Shown: positions 17,543 through 27,555, numbered from the stretch's first letter. The stretch: 64,000 nt of DNA from Sporosarcina trichiuri (GCF_030406775.1 NZ_CP129119.1:1832001-1896000), one strand, 5' to 3'. Notes: generated from the sequence alone by a model not told the origin. Translations and numbers: made by a program.

Positions 17543-19765
17543 ATGCCACACCCGCACTACATCGAAGAAGCCAATGAATTCTGCCGGAACGCCGGGATGG
17601 ATCCGGACGAATTGAGCAGACCGAAGAATTTCCTGGATGATGCAGGATTCCAGGCGCGCAGCCGATCCTATAAAGAGATTTTATCCGTCGTCCGCTTTTT
17701 CTCGGAGAAGCTGCTCGATTCGCTTGCCGGCACACCGATCCTCGTGGTCGTATCCGACGCAAACGGATATCTGCTCTCCGTAGAAGGGGATGAAACCATC
17801 AAGTCGACGATCACCGAACTCGGGATCACGCCAGGAAGTCTGTTCAAAATCGAGGACACCGGCACGAACGTGGTCAGCCTGTCCCTGCAGCAGCCCCACC
17901 CGATCAGCATCATCGGTGACCAGCACTACCACACCTTCCTTCACGGCATCGCCTGCTACGGTTCAGCATTCCGCTACATGGACGAACAGCAGCTGCTCGG
18001 CAGTCTCTCCATCATGATGCCGATCGACTTCCAAAATCCCCTGTTCCTGTCCATGCTTGCCCAAGTCGTCGACACGATCGAACGCGAACTGCAGCTCCGC
18101 AAGCAGAACCGCAAGCTGCTCATCCTGAACCAGATCATGCTCAGCCGCACGAGGAACGGGATTGTCGTGACGGACGAACACGGCATCACACTGGAGTTCA
18201 ACGACTTTGCCCAGCAGCTGTCCGGCAATGCCCGGGAAGATGTCGTCGGAAGGAATATCCAGGATTCCCCGCTGACAGGCAATTACTTCGCGGAAGTACT
18301 GAACCGCGGGGCAGTCTTCGAAAATGAGGAACTGAAATTCCTGGACGGCACCGGCAATCCGGTCGTCTGCCTGTTCGACGCCCAGCCGATCTACCAAGGC
18401 GGTACAATGATCGGGGCATTCGGCCAGTTCCGCGACATTACAGATCGGTACCTGCTGCAGGAACAATACAATTACCTCGCCTACCACGATGATCTGACAG
18501 ACCTGCCGAACCGCAGATTCCTGAATAAGCAGCTTGAGGAGGTCATTCCGAAATTGGCGGACGGGCGTGTCCGGAACGCCGCATTGCTGTTCCTCGACTT
18601 GGATCGTTTCAAGGTCATCAACGACAATTTCGGCCATTCGTACGGTGATCAGCTGCTGCAGCAAGTGAGCCGCCGGCTGCTTCCGTTCGTCAGGAAATCC
18701 GATGTCCTCGCGCGGATGGGCGGCGACGAATTCATCCTGCTTCTGACCGGTTTCACGTCATGTGACGATGTGACGGCGCTCGCACACGAAATGTGCCGCG
18801 TCCTGGAGGAACCGATCGTCGTCAACGGCCGGGAACTGATCACGACCGCAAGTATCGGTGTTGCGCTGTATCCCGACTATCCAATCACGAAGGAGCAGTT
18901 CCTGCTGAATGCCGACAATGCGATGTACGAAGCGAAGTCGTTAGGGAAGAACCGTTATGTCGTCCACACCCCTGAACTTCTGGAATCGATGAAGGCCGAA
19001 TCGAGTCTCACCTTCGATTTACGGAGAGCTGTGGAAGAAGAGGAATTCATCCTCCATTACCAGCCGCAAGTCCATAACTGGACCGGTGAACTGGTCGGGT
19101 TCGAGGCGCTCGTCCGCTGGGAGCATCCATCGCTCGGCCTCCTGCCGCCAGACCGGTTCATCGATCTGGCAGAAGAGAGCGGTCTGATCACACTGCTGGG
19201 AGAGTGGGTGCTCGAGGAAGCGTGCAAGCGGAACAAACAGTGGCAGGACGAGGGAAGGACACCCGTCAAGATGTCCGTCAATCTGTCTGCCCAGCAGTTC
19301 ATGACCCGCAATATCGTCGGATTGGTGCGTACTGTTCTCACCCGCACCGGTCTTGAGCCTCGGTATCTCGTCATCGAGATCACCGAATACATGGCCATGG
19401 ATTACAACTATGCGGTGGATGTGCTGCATGATCTGAAAGCGCTCGGCGTCGGCATCAGCATCGACGACTTCGGCACCGGCTACAGTTCGCTGAATCATCT
19501 GAAGAACCTGCCCATCGACTATATCAAGGTCGACAAATCGTTTGTGGATGAACTGACGGATGACAATAATGACGCCATCATCGTCAATGCCATCATTTCC
19601 ATGGCACACAGCCTGAAGAAGGAAGTGATTGCAGAAGGCGTGGAGACCGCAGAGCAGCTGGAGTCCCTGAAACAGCAGTATTGTGACATTTCGCAAGGCT
19701 TCCTGTTCGGGAAACCGCTGCCTGCTGCACAGATCGAGTCGTCCTATTATCGTCCGACTACTTGA
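17543..19765 (+). CDS. GAF-PAS-GGDEF-EAL cyclic-di-GMP turnover protein
   Basis: A 740-aa cytoplasmic signalling protein. Residues 1-190 form a GAF-like sensor as in AcoR/NifA-type regulators (GTPILVVVSDANGYLLSVEGD); about 205-315 is PAS (IVVTDEHGITLEFNDFAQQLSG); 325-490 is GGDEF with MGGDEFILLL; 500-740 is EAL with EALVRWEH, SVNLSAQQF, EITEYMAM, DDFGTGYSS and IAEGVET. EAL metal ligands look intact, although the usual ELTES is EITEY. Both activities are thus possible; phosphodiesterase is likelier. ATG 17543 is chosen over a TTG at 17489 because GGGAGG precedes it. The ThDP-enzyme gene follows after 16 nt, so both are probably one operon. Confidence 0.93.
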   Translation: MPHPHYIEEANEFCRNAGMDPDELSRPKNFLDDAGFQARSRSYKEILSVVRFFSEKLLDSLAGTPILVVVSDANGYLLSVEGDETIKSTITELGITPGSLFKIEDTGTNVVSLSLQQPHPISIIGDQHYHTFLHGIACYGSAFRYMDEQQLLGSLSIMMPIDFQNPLFLSMLAQVVDTIERELQLRKQNRKLLILNQIMLSRTRNGIVVTDEHGITLEFNDFAQQLSGNAREDVVGRNIQDSPLTGNYFAEVLNRGAVFENEELKFLDGTGNPVVCLFDAQPIYQGGTMIGAFGQFRDITDRYLLQEQYNYLAYHDDLTDLPNRRFLNKQLEEVIPKLADGRVRNAALLFLDLDRFKVINDNFGHSYGDQLLQQVSRRLLPFVRKSDVLARMGGDEFILLLTGFTSCDDVTALAHEMCRVLEEPIVVNGRELITTASIGVALYPDYPITKEQFLLNADNAMYEAKSLGKNRYVVHTPELLESMKAESSLTFDLRRAVEEEEFILHYQPQVHNWTGELVGFEALVRWEHPSLGLLPPDRFIDLAEESGLITLLGEWVLEEACKRNKQWQDEGRTPVKMSVNLSAQQFMTRNIVGLVRTVLTRTGLEPRYLVIEITEYMAMDYNYAVDVLHDLKALGVGISIDDFGTGYSSLNHLKNLPIDYIKVDKSFVDELTDDNNDAIIVNAIISMAHSLKKEVIAEGVETAEQLESLKQQYCDISQGFLFGKPLPAAQIESSYYRPTT

Positions 19766-19781
19766 TAAAGGAGTCTTCCCT

Positions 19782-21416
19782 ATGACAACAGCAGCAGCCG
19801 TTTTGACTGCCAACTTCAAACATTGGGGTGTCCGCCACGTATTCGGAATACCAGGGAAGGCGATTTCCCCGATCCTCTTCGCCCTTCTGGAAGAAGAGAT
19901 GGAATTTGTCCTCAGCAAGCATGAAGCGGCTGCCGGTTATGAAGCGGCCGGCTATTCCCTCATGAACGGAAGCATAGGGGTTGCAGTCGGGACATCGGGA
20001 CCCGGCGGGACGAATCTTCTGTCGGCAGCGGGCCAGGCGAAAGCCTTCTGCGTGCCGCTGCTTCTGATCACTGGACATCCGTCCGCGAAGGACACCGGCA
20101 AACCGATGGGCCAGGATTCCAGCCTGTTCGGCACGGACCTGACCGCGCTGTTCGGCCATGTGACGAAATTCAGCGCCCGCATCGACCGTGCCGATCTGCT
20201 CAGACCGATGCTGCAGCATGCCCTCGAGAAGGCAGTGGAAGGCGTACAGGGGCCGGTCCACCTGTCCATCCCGTTCGACGTTCTCCTGGAAGAGATCGAG
20301 CCGTTCATACTTGAATTCCCTGCCCCCCACCCGCTTATCTCGCCCGACCTGGAAATGGCCGCCGGTCTGATCGATTCCGCTGAACGGCCCGTCCTGTTTC
20401 TCGGGAAGGGGGTCCATGCAAGCCGTGCATACAAAGAAGTCAGGCATCTGGCGGAGTATTACGGGATACCGGTCATCACGACGCCCGGCGGCAAAGGGAC
20501 GTTCCCTTCGAACCATGAGCTGGCACTCGGCGCATTCGGACTGGGCGGCACCCCGGAAGCCGCGGCCTATCTGCAGGAGCCCGCTGACCTGATGATCGTC
20601 ATCGGCACACAGCTGAGTGATATGTCCGTCGCCGGATTGACGGAACCGATGTACCCGGAACGGATCCTCCACTTCGATTACAATCGGGAATTCATCGACA
20701 AGTCACTGCCGGTGCCCGCCATCCCGATTCTCGGGGACATCCGGGCGAACCTGTCGAGAATGATGGCAGACAAGCCGGCAGCGGACAGCGGATCGTTCCT
20801 CTTCCCTCCGAGAAGACCTGCTCTGCCGGTCACTGTGCCCGGCGAACGCATGTCCGCAGTGTCCGCCGTCTCGGCGATGCGCCTCGCACTGCCGGATGAA
20901 GCAATCGTCTTCGGGGATGACGGCAGCCATTCGTTCTACGGCATCCAGAATTTCGACATCGCAAAGGCCGGCACGTTCTTCTTCGATGATATTTTCGGTG
21001 CGATGGGCAATGGGCTCGGCTACGCAATTGGGGCGAAGCTGGCGGCGCCCGGCAAGACCATCGTCTGCCTCGTCGGAGACGGCTGCCTGTTCATGCACGG
21101 CACAGAACTGTCGACCGCCCAGAACTATGACGCCGCCGTCCTGTTCGTCGTCCTGAACAACGGCTGTCTCGATATGGTGGAAAAAGGGATGCGCAAGATG
21201 ATCGGCACCTCCATCGGCGGTACATACGAAACACCGCTCGACGCCGCGGCGTTCGCCCGTTCGATGGGCGTCTGTGCGGAAACATGCCGGACACCGGACG
21301 AGACAGCGGAAGCCATCGAAGAGGCACTGCTCACGATCCGGCGCACGAAAAAACCGGCGGTCGTCGAGGTGCTCGTCGACCAGAACGAAATACCACCGAC
21401 AATGGGGAGGCAATGA
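19782..21416 (+). CDS. Thiamine diphosphate-dependent enzyme (acetolactate synthase-like)
   Basis: A 544-aa ThDP enzyme of the acetolactate-synthase/benzaldehyde-lyase/decarboxylase superfamily. The N-terminal Pyr domain has the catalytic Glu in VLSKHEAAAGYEAAGY; the middle domain is at 190-330; the PP domain holds the ThDP motif GDGCLFMHGTEL ending in LNNG. No regulatory subunit gene is adjacent, so anabolic acetolactate synthesis is unlikely. AAAGGAGT precedes ATG 19782. It runs straight into a carboxymuconolactone-decarboxylase-like gene, suggesting a small catabolic pathway for an aromatic or keto acid (inference). Exact substrate unknown. Confidence 0.85.
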   Translation: MTTAAAVLTANFKHWGVRHVFGIPGKAISPILFALLEEEMEFVLSKHEAAAGYEAAGYSLMNGSIGVAVGTSGPGGTNLLSAAGQAKAFCVPLLLITGHPSAKDTGKPMGQDSSLFGTDLTALFGHVTKFSARIDRADLLRPMLQHALEKAVEGVQGPVHLSIPFDVLLEEIEPFILEFPAPHPLISPDLEMAAGLIDSAERPVLFLGKGVHASRAYKEVRHLAEYYGIPVITTPGGKGTFPSNHELALGAFGLGGTPEAAAYLQEPADLMIVIGTQLSDMSVAGLTEPMYPERILHFDYNREFIDKSLPVPAIPILGDIRANLSRMMADKPAADSGSFLFPPRRPALPVTVPGERMSAVSAVSAMRLALPDEAIVFGDDGSHSFYGIQNFDIAKAGTFFFDDIFGAMGNGLGYAIGAKLAAPGKTIVCLVGDGCLFMHGTELSTAQNYDAAVLFVVLNNGCLDMVEKGMRKMIGTSIGGTYETPLDAAAFARSMGVCAETCRTPDETAEAIEEALLTIRRTKKPAVVEVLVDQNEIPPTMGRQ

Positions 21417-21417
21417 T

Positions 21418-21804
21418 ATGGATCTGAACGGACGATACGAAGAAGGCGAACGGGTCATGGAGGAATTGTTCCCGCCCGACACCCTCGCTTATATGGAACA
21501 CATCAAAGATGCTTCACCGAAAATGTGGGATATGATCGTCGGTTTCGGCTTCGGCGAGCTGTACACTGGCAGTCTGCTGTCCTTGAAGACACGCGAAATC
21601 ATCACATTGACGACGCTCATCACACAAGGCGCGTTCGACCAGCTGCGCGTCCATATGCCGGCCGCCCTCCGCTCGGGGCTGACCGAGGACGAGATCAAGG
21701 AACTGATCATCCACTGCATCGGTTACACCGGTTTCCCGAAAGCCGTCCAGGCAATGGGCCTGGCTGCCGAAGTGTTTGCGGAAACCGCCGAGGAAACGAT
21801 CTGA
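21418..21804 (+). CDS. Carboxymuconolactone decarboxylase family protein
   Basis: A 128-aa all-helical protein of the CMD family, gamma-CMD branch: SLKTREIITLTTLITQG, QLRVHMPAALRSGLTEDEIKELIIH, then IGYTGFPKAVQAM. The AhpD-type Cys pair is absent, so a peroxidase role is unlikely. Members decarboxylate 4-carboxymuconolactone or act on related substrates. It starts 1 nt after the ThDP-enzyme stop, with GGGGAGG inside that gene's end, so the two are coupled. A strong terminator follows. Confidence 0.88.
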   Translation: MDLNGRYEEGERVMEELFPPDTLAYMEHIKDASPKMWDMIVGFGFGELYTGSLLSLKTREIITLTTLITQGAFDQLRVHMPAALRSGLTEDEIKELIIHCIGYTGFPKAVQAMGLAAEVFAETAEETI

Positions 21805-21811
21805 ACCCAAA

Positions 21812-21844
21812 CAACGCACACCGGCGGCCGGTGTGCGTTGTTTT
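21812..21844 (+). terminator. Intrinsic terminator after the CMD gene
   Basis: CAACGCACACCGG pairs with CCGGTGTGCGTTG, followed by TTTT. Confidence 0.93.
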
Positions 21845-21871
21845 CATGTGAAGCTGCAGGGAGGTGGGGTG

Positions 21872-21997
21872 TATCGGACAAATCGTGTTGGGTATCGGAC
21901 ATTTGGCGTGCAGTATCGGACACTTCATCGGAAGTATCGGACATTTGGGTCAAACTATCGGACACTTCACCGAATTTATCGGCATCCGGGCACAATT
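21872..21997 (+). repeat. TATCGGACA array 4 (6 x 21 bp, plus orientation)
   Basis: Five perfect TATCGGACA cores, then the terminal TATCGGCATCC-GGGCACAATT. It sits between the CMD terminator and the NCS1 permease terminator, which face each other. First array in plus orientation going rightward. Confidence 0.96.
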
Positions 21998-22013
21998 CCA
22001 GCAGCTTCCGCTC

Positions 22014-22050
22014 AAAAACGGAACCCCCATGCCAGCTTCGGCATGGGGGT
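22014..22050 (-). terminator. Intrinsic terminator of the hydantoinase operon
   Basis: ACCCCCATGCC pairs with GGCATGGGGGT, followed on the minus strand by TTCCGTTTTT. Confidence 0.9.
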
Positions 22051-22057
22051 TTGATTC

Positions 22058-23401
22058 CTATTGAGGCACCGTTTCTTCCGGAGTATCTTCCGTGAACAGA
22101 TCAGGTGAGACTCTGCGCTTCACACGCATCGCAACGACATACACGAGGATTGATGCAATCAATGACTGGACAGCCGGCAGCCCCATCGGATAGGCATACT
22201 GCGTCAGGTAGCCGATCAGCACACCGGCTGCGACCGCAATCGTCGCCATCCAGTTCCAGCCCGGAATGGCTGCCCACTTCTGCTTGCGGATGATGAAGAA
22301 ATCCCCCATCATCACGCCGGCGATCGCCGGGTACAACAACGCCGTCAGATACAGGAAGTCCTCAAAGTACTGAAGGATTCCGGCGAGCGCCACGATGATC
22401 GCGAGGATTGTCCCTGCCAATGTCAGCAGCGCCCGGCCCTTACTGGAGTTGACGTTGAGCAGGTTCGCAAGTGCCAGCCCCATACTGTAATTGTTCACGA
22501 GCTGGGATGTCCAGGTGGCGAGCCATAAGATCAGGAAGCCCCAGAACGGGAATCCGAGGTTCATCATCACATTGACGATGTCCGCGTCGCCCACCCCGAC
22601 AGACATGATCGCCCCGACGATGAAGAGCGGGAATCCGATGACCGCGATGCCGCTCGGGATGATCCAGTTATCCCGCCATACCGGCCGGGCATAACGGGTA
22701 TAGTCGGAGGCGATCACCCACTGGGATACGTTGACGCCGATGACCAGGCTGATTCCTGCGAGCACGGTCATTGTCGGCTCGGGGTTCCATTCCATGATTT
22801 CATGGAGCCCCGTATTTTTCATCGTCAGGTAGATCCCGCCGATGATGAGCAGCAGACCGGACGGCACTGCCAGGTAATCCGTCCATTTCATCGAGTTGTA
22901 GCCGATGATCGACGGGAGGGCGAACAGAAGACCCGCAACCGTTGTCACAAGCGCCCAGCCGAACCAGTTCGTTTCATAGTCGATGCCGAACATGGCCGAC
23001 ATCGCATTCCCGGCAACTGCTGTCTGCAGCGCCCACCAGCCGAGGGATACAATGAAGATGGTGAAACCGACGATCACCCGTGCCTGCACAGTCCCGAAAC
23101 TTGACTTGGCGATGACGGAAGACGAACGTCCCGTCTTCGCACCGATATAGCCTTGAAGGGCATTGCCGACCCATTGGAATCCGAACAATCCGATGATGAG
23201 GATCAACAGGATCTTGCTCATCCCGAAACTTGCGGTCAGGGACGCGCCGACCATCAGTACCGGAATCGTGAATTCCAGGCCGCCGAAGATGACTGCGGGT
23301 GTCAGCCAGTGCTGCCGCTGATCTTCCGGTACCGGCGCCAGCGCATTATCCTGTCCTAATATATCGCCGCTTGGTTTTTTGCTTTCCTGTACAGTTGCCA
23401 T
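22058..23401 (-). CDS. NCS1 family nucleobase/hydantoin permease (CodB-like)
   Basis: A 447-aa polytopic carrier with 12 predicted membrane helices, of the nucleobase:cation symporter-1 family that takes up cytosine, allantoin, hydantoins and similar rings. Seen: an N-terminal LAPVPEDQRQHWLTPAVIF, GFQWVGNALQGYIGAKTGRSS in the second to third helix region, the ASDYTRYAR motif and a C-terminal HKRRVSPDLF-like basic tail (VKRRVSPDLFTED). Last gene of an operon with a cupin and hydantoinase/oxoprolinase subunits, so the imported compound is likely that enzyme's substrate, such as a hydantoin or a related lactam. Confidence 0.9.
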   Translation of the reverse strand: MATVQESKKPSGDILGQDNALAPVPEDQRQHWLTPAVIFGGLEFTIPVLMVGASLTASFGMSKILLILIIGLFGFQWVGNALQGYIGAKTGRSSSVIAKSSFGTVQARVIVGFTIFIVSLGWWALQTAVAGNAMSAMFGIDYETNWFGWALVTTVAGLLFALPSIIGYNSMKWTDYLAVPSGLLLIIGGIYLTMKNTGLHEIMEWNPEPTMTVLAGISLVIGVNVSQWVIASDYTRYARPVWRDNWIIPSGIAVIGFPLFIVGAIMSVGVGDADIVNVMMNLGFPFWGFLILWLATWTSQLVNNYSMGLALANLLNVNSSKGRALLTLAGTILAIIVALAGILQYFEDFLYLTALLYPAIAGVMMGDFFIIRKQKWAAIPGWNWMATIAVAAGVLIGYLTQYAYPMGLPAVQSLIASILVYVVAMRVKRRVSPDLFTEDTPEETVPQ

Positions 23402-23432
23402 TTCTCCACTTCCCTCTCCCTTCGCCGGCCCC

Positions 23433-23747
23433 TTACACTTTTATTAGTGAAAAGACCAATTCCACAGGCTCATCTCCATCATTCCTGCACCAATGTGCTT
23501 CTCCTGCGGGGATTAATGAAGCTTCCCCTGCGCGGATTTCAAAAGGATTTCCGCCGGATTCACCGGACAAGGATCCCTTGATGATGTAGGAATACTCATG
23601 CTCTTCATGGAAGGTCGTCCCTTCCGCAGGCAGGCGCTCCCCTGCCGGAATGCTGACGAATCCGAATTTCACGTCAGCCCCTGGGTATTGATCGGCAAAG
23701 AGATTCTGTACAATTTCCGCTGTCTGCTGTTTCGCTGTTTTTTCCAT
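23433..23747 (-). CDS. Small cupin protein
   Basis: A 104-aa single cupin barrel. Motif 1 is HEEHEYSYIIKGSLSG (two His and one Glu) and motif 2 is PAGEAHWCRNDGDEP, with the third His. The metal-binding residues are therefore present. ATG 23747 follows AAAGGGGG. It is co-transcribed between hydantoinase beta and the permease. A role in handling the ring substrate or a mutarotase-like step is possible, but no reaction can be assigned. Confidence 0.85.
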   Translation of the reverse strand: MEKTAKQQTAEIVQNLFADQYPGADVKFGFVSIPAGERLPAEGTTFHEEHEYSYIIKGSLSGESGGNPFEIRAGEASLIPAGEAHWCRNDGDEPVELVFSLIKV

Positions 23748-23762
23748 ATGGTGAATCCCCCT

Positions 23763-25496
23763 TTATTTCCTGATGTCCATTTCTTCGTAGCCGTATGTCG
23801 TTTCATCCACCTGGACCCCAAACACCGTACGCGCTTCGTCTGCTGTGAAATACCCGTTCTTGACATCACGGGCCACCTGCCCTGCATCGCGCTCGAGCGG
23901 GTCACCGCAGCCGCCGCCAGTTCCCGTGACGAGCCGGACGACATCCCCTTTGTTCAGCGGGTACCGCGGGTATACTCCGAACGGGCCGTCCGTCGTCCCA
24001 TCTGTCTTGTCGACAAAGAACTCGTTCGGCGAACCATCATGGCCCTTTCCGATCCCCCATGGCTTGTATTGGTTGCGGCCGTACGTGACGGTGACTGCCT
24101 GGCCGTCCGTCATTGCCCGGTAGGAACGGGTGACTCCTTTTCCGCCCACGAATTCCCCTGCACCGGTTCCGTCCCGGTCCTCACGCAGACTGTATTCATC
24201 CAGCATGACGCCGTACCGGGTTTCCGCCACTTCCACCGGGACGTTGTATGTTTCCCCATCCCCCATGCAGAACTGTCCGGAGGCACCGTCGTTCCGATTG
24301 GAGGCACCCCATCCGCCGACGGATGGCTCGACAATCAGGAACGGTTCATCGGTATCGTGGTGGACACCAGAGAGGGTCACCGAACAGACAGACAGGAAGT
24401 GGCCGGCGTTCAGACGGTCCGGCAAGTGCGGGGCCATCGCTTTCCATACGAGGTCGAGGCTGCCGAGCAGGGTCTCGAAATAGTTGGAGACCGGCACCGG
24501 CCGCTCTGCGGACATGATGGATTTCGGGTCTGTGATGATGCGCAGCGGACGGAAGACACCGTCGTTGACGTCCTGTTCCGGATTCGTGATGGCCAGGAAG
24601 ATGGCACGCACCGCGGAGGTCAGACCGGTTTTCGAGCAGTTCATCGGTCCCGGCACCTGCGGCGAACTTCCTCTGAAGTCGCAGATGAATTCATCATCCG
24701 TGATGGTCACCTTGACCTTGATCGGGAACGGTCCGTTGCCGAAGCCATCCGTATCGATGAAGTCCTCGGCATAGAAGTCCCCTTTCGGCAGCTTCTTCAG
24801 CTCTTCCCGGGCCATGATCTCACCGTGATCGAGCAAGTAGTCGATCGCCGCAAGGATCGTTCCGGTCGTATGCTTGCGGCACAGCTCGTTCACACGGCGG
24901 CCGCCTGTTTTCAATGCTGCCACCTGCGCCCACATATCGCCGAGCGAGAGATCCGGGAACCGGACGTTCGCGCGGATCATCTCCACCAGCACGTCGTTCA
25001 GCCTGCCTGCGTCATACAGCTTCAGGCAGGAGAACTGCAGTCCCTCCTGAAAGATATCGACGGAATCATTCGTGAAGGAGCCCGGGTCTTTCCCTCCGAC
25101 CTCGGTCCAGTGCGCCTTGTTGGCGGAGAAGGCGATCAGTTCGCCGTCCACGAAAATCGGCATAACGAGCCCCACATCGGACAGGTGGGACCCGCCGCCC
25201 CGGTATGGATCATTGATGATGATGATATCTCCCTCTTGCAGCTGGTCGCCGGGGTACTTGGCCAGCGTCTCTTTCACCATGAACGTCAGCATGCCGATGA
25301 ATCCGGTGACGCCATTCCCCTGTGTCAGCAAGTTGCCCTTGGCATCTGTCAAACCGCTCGCATAGTCAAGCACTTCATAGATAATCGGGCTCATCGACGT
25401 CCGGGCGAGTGCTGCGAACATCTCATCTCCAGTTGCCAGAAGCGAATCTTTCACGATTTCCAAAGTGAACGGGTCGAGTGTGGTCGTTTTCGTCAT
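23763..25496 (-). CDS. Hydantoinase B/oxoprolinase family protein (beta subunit)
   Basis: A 577-aa subunit of an ATP-dependent hydantoinase/5-oxoprolinase/acetone-carboxylase-type enzyme. Seen: ALARTSMSPIIYEVLDYASG near the start, GDIIIINDPYRGGGSHLSDVGLVMPIF near residue 85, ADVW-like aromatic segments, and the C-terminal Gly-rich TGTGGGCGDPLERD. The ATG follows the alpha-subunit stop by a single base, with AAGGAGG in the end of that gene, so production is coupled one to one. It opens a lactam or hydantoin ring using ATP in the cytoplasm; the exact substrate is unknown. An N-methylhydantoinase role is typical. Confidence 0.9.
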   Translation of the reverse strand: MTKTTTLDPFTLEIVKDSLLATGDEMFAALARTSMSPIIYEVLDYASGLTDAKGNLLTQGNGVTGFIGMLTFMVKETLAKYPGDQLQEGDIIIINDPYRGGGSHLSDVGLVMPIFVDGELIAFSANKAHWTEVGGKDPGSFTNDSVDIFQEGLQFSCLKLYDAGRLNDVLVEMIRANVRFPDLSLGDMWAQVAALKTGGRRVNELCRKHTTGTILAAIDYLLDHGEIMAREELKKLPKGDFYAEDFIDTDGFGNGPFPIKVKVTITDDEFICDFRGSSPQVPGPMNCSKTGLTSAVRAIFLAITNPEQDVNDGVFRPLRIITDPKSIMSAERPVPVSNYFETLLGSLDLVWKAMAPHLPDRLNAGHFLSVCSVTLSGVHHDTDEPFLIVEPSVGGWGASNRNDGASGQFCMGDGETYNVPVEVAETRYGVMLDEYSLREDRDGTGAGEFVGGKGVTRSYRAMTDGQAVTVTYGRNQYKPWGIGKGHDGSPNEFFVDKTDGTTDGPFGVYPRYPLNKGDVVRLVTGTGGGCGDPLERDAGQVARDVKNGYFTADEARTVFGVQVDETTYGYEEMDIRK

Positions 25497-25497
25497 G

Positions 25498-27540
25498 TCA
25501 GTTCTCCTCCTTCACGATGATCAGGTTGCCGTACTCGTCCGCATGCAGGTTCTGCTGCTTGTAGATCAATGTGACTGCCGCTTTTTCCTCGATGACGGCA
25601 GGTCCTTGGACTGTGGCGTTTGTCGGCAGCAGTTCCCGGTCATAGACGTTGGTCTGCACCCAGCCGTCCTCCTCGAAATAGACGGCGCGCTCTTCTTTCA
25701 GTGCGTCCTCCAGCGTCCCTTCCTTGATCTGTTTCTTGATTTGCGGTTTCTCCACTTTTCCGAATGCCGTGACGTGCAGGTTGACGATCTCCGTCTGGGC
25801 CTCTTCCAGCTTGAATGTGTAATTCTTTTCATGGAGGGCATGGAAATCCCGGATGGCCCGCTGCTTGCTGTCTTCTGTCCACTTGTCTGCATCCACCGGC
25901 ACTTTCACGGTATGCTCCTGCCCCAGGTACCGCATGTCCGCGAATCTGTGGAATTCCACACGGTCTGCCGGCATGGCTTCCCCTTCGAACTGTGCCAGGG
26001 CCTGGTCTTCGATGGACTTCCAAGCCGCATTGATGGTCTCTTCTGTCAGCTCATCCATCCGCTTGATGTACGTTTTGATGTAGTCATGGCGCAGATCGGT
26101 CAGCAGCATGCCCCAGGCCGAGAACACCGGGGACGCAATCGGCACGACCACTTTCTTCACGCCGAGTTCGAGCGCGAGTGCCGGCGCGTGCATGGAGCCC
26201 CCGCCGCCGAACGCAAGCAGTGTGAAGTCCTGCGGGTTGTGGCCTTTCCGGATGGAAATCAGTTTCAGGGCATTCAGCATATTGGAATTCGCAATCCGGA
26301 TGATGCCGAGCGCCGCCTCTTCCGCCGTCATGCCGAACCGTTCCCCGATCTTCGACTGCACCGCAGCTCCGACCGCCTCCAGATCGACTTCATAATCGAA
26401 GTTCTTCGCCGACAGACGCCCCGTCAGCAAGTTCGCATCGGTCGTCGTCGGCTCCGTGCCCCCCTGCCCGTATGCGATCGGTCCCGGATAGGCACCTGCG
26501 GACTGGGGTCCGACTTTCAGGGATCCCGCTTGGTCGATCCAGGCGATCGATCCGCCCCCGTTTCCGATTTCCACGATATCGACAACCGGCGTCTTAATAG
26601 GATATCCGGCATGACGGTTGTCCCGTTCGATATAGTAATCCGTCGATACTTTGACTTCGCCGTTTTCGATCAATGAACATTTCGCTGTCGTTCCGCCGAT
26701 ATCGAAGGCGATGATGTTCTCCTCGCCGATCATTTCACCAAGGACCGCGGCGCCGAAGATGCCAGCCACCGGTCCGGATTCGACCATGCTGATCGGTGTT
26801 TCCTTGGCACTGTCGAATGTCGTGGTCCCGCCGTTCGACTGCATGATATACCGGTTCTCCACACCGCTTTCCGCCTTCAGTTCCGACTCCAGACGATTGA
26901 TGTACGAAGTCGCGGCCGGCTGGACGTACGCGTTCAGCACCGTCGTATTCGTCCGCTCATATTCCCGCCATTCCTGGGCGATATCGCTGGAAATCGTCAC
27001 TTTCACGTCCGGCCAGAGTTCCTTTATCCATGCCGCCGTCTGCTGTTCGTGTTCAGGATTGGCATAGGCATGCAAGTAGGACACTGCGATCGCTTCAACA
27101 CCCTCTTTCTTGAAGTGCTCGACACATCGGCGGACGTCCTCCCGCTCGAGGGAAGTCAGGACACGGCCCTTGTAATCCAGCCGTTCCTCCACTTCCAGAC
27201 GAAGATGACGCTCCACGAACGGCTCCGGCTTCCGATAGTTCACATTGAACAGATCCGGCCGGTTCCCCCGGGCGATCTCCAGGACATCCCGGAACCCTTT
27301 CGTCGTGACCAAGCCCGTCTTCGCGCCTTTCCGCTCCGTCAGTGCGTTGATGATCACCGTTGTCCCGTGGATGAACATCGACAGCTGTTTCTGGTCGATG
27401 CCGCTTTTCCGGATGACGTCGAGTACTCCTTTTTCGAAGTTCGGAGGGGTCGTGCTGCTTTTCGCTACGCCGATTTCACCGTTTTCATTCACATATACCA
27501 AATCTGTAAACGTACCGCCGATATCTGTTGCCACTCTCAT
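25498..27540 (-). CDS. Hydantoinase/oxoprolinase family protein (alpha subunit, ATPase)
   Basis: A 680-aa ASKHA-fold ATPase subunit. DIGGTFTDLVYV at the N-terminus binds phosphate; FDIGGTTAKC near residue 285 is the second phosphate loop; GGGGSMHAPALALELG near 475 is the adenosine motif. Together with the beta subunit it phosphorylates the ring carbonyl and opens it. ATG 27540 is chosen because AAGGAG lies 8 nt upstream; an in-frame GTG at 27549 overlaps it. It is the first structural gene after the XRE-cupin regulator, which ends 15 nt upstream. Confidence 0.92.
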   Translation of the reverse strand: MRVATDIGGTFTDLVYVNENGEIGVAKSSTTPPNFEKGVLDVIRKSGIDQKQLSMFIHGTTVIINALTERKGAKTGLVTTKGFRDVLEIARGNRPDLFNVNYRKPEPFVERHLRLEVEERLDYKGRVLTSLEREDVRRCVEHFKKEGVEAIAVSYLHAYANPEHEQQTAAWIKELWPDVKVTISSDIAQEWREYERTNTTVLNAYVQPAATSYINRLESELKAESGVENRYIMQSNGGTTTFDSAKETPISMVESGPVAGIFGAAVLGEMIGEENIIAFDIGGTTAKCSLIENGEVKVSTDYYIERDNRHAGYPIKTPVVDIVEIGNGGGSIAWIDQAGSLKVGPQSAGAYPGPIAYGQGGTEPTTTDANLLTGRLSAKNFDYEVDLEAVGAAVQSKIGERFGMTAEEAALGIIRIANSNMLNALKLISIRKGHNPQDFTLLAFGGGGSMHAPALALELGVKKVVVPIASPVFSAWGMLLTDLRHDYIKTYIKRMDELTEETINAAWKSIEDQALAQFEGEAMPADRVEFHRFADMRYLGQEHTVKVPVDADKWTEDSKQRAIRDFHALHEKNYTFKLEEAQTEIVNLHVTAFGKVEKPQIKKQIKEGTLEDALKEERAVYFEEDGWVQTNVYDRELLPTNATVQGPAVIEEKAAVTLIYKQQNLHADEYGNLIIVKEEN

Positions 27541-27555
27541 TGCGAACACTCCTTC

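Noticed and set aside
9100..21871. dif site or replication origin at the orientation switch
   Set aside because: I searched by eye for a dif-like 28-mer and DnaA-box clusters and found none. The switch stays an observation.
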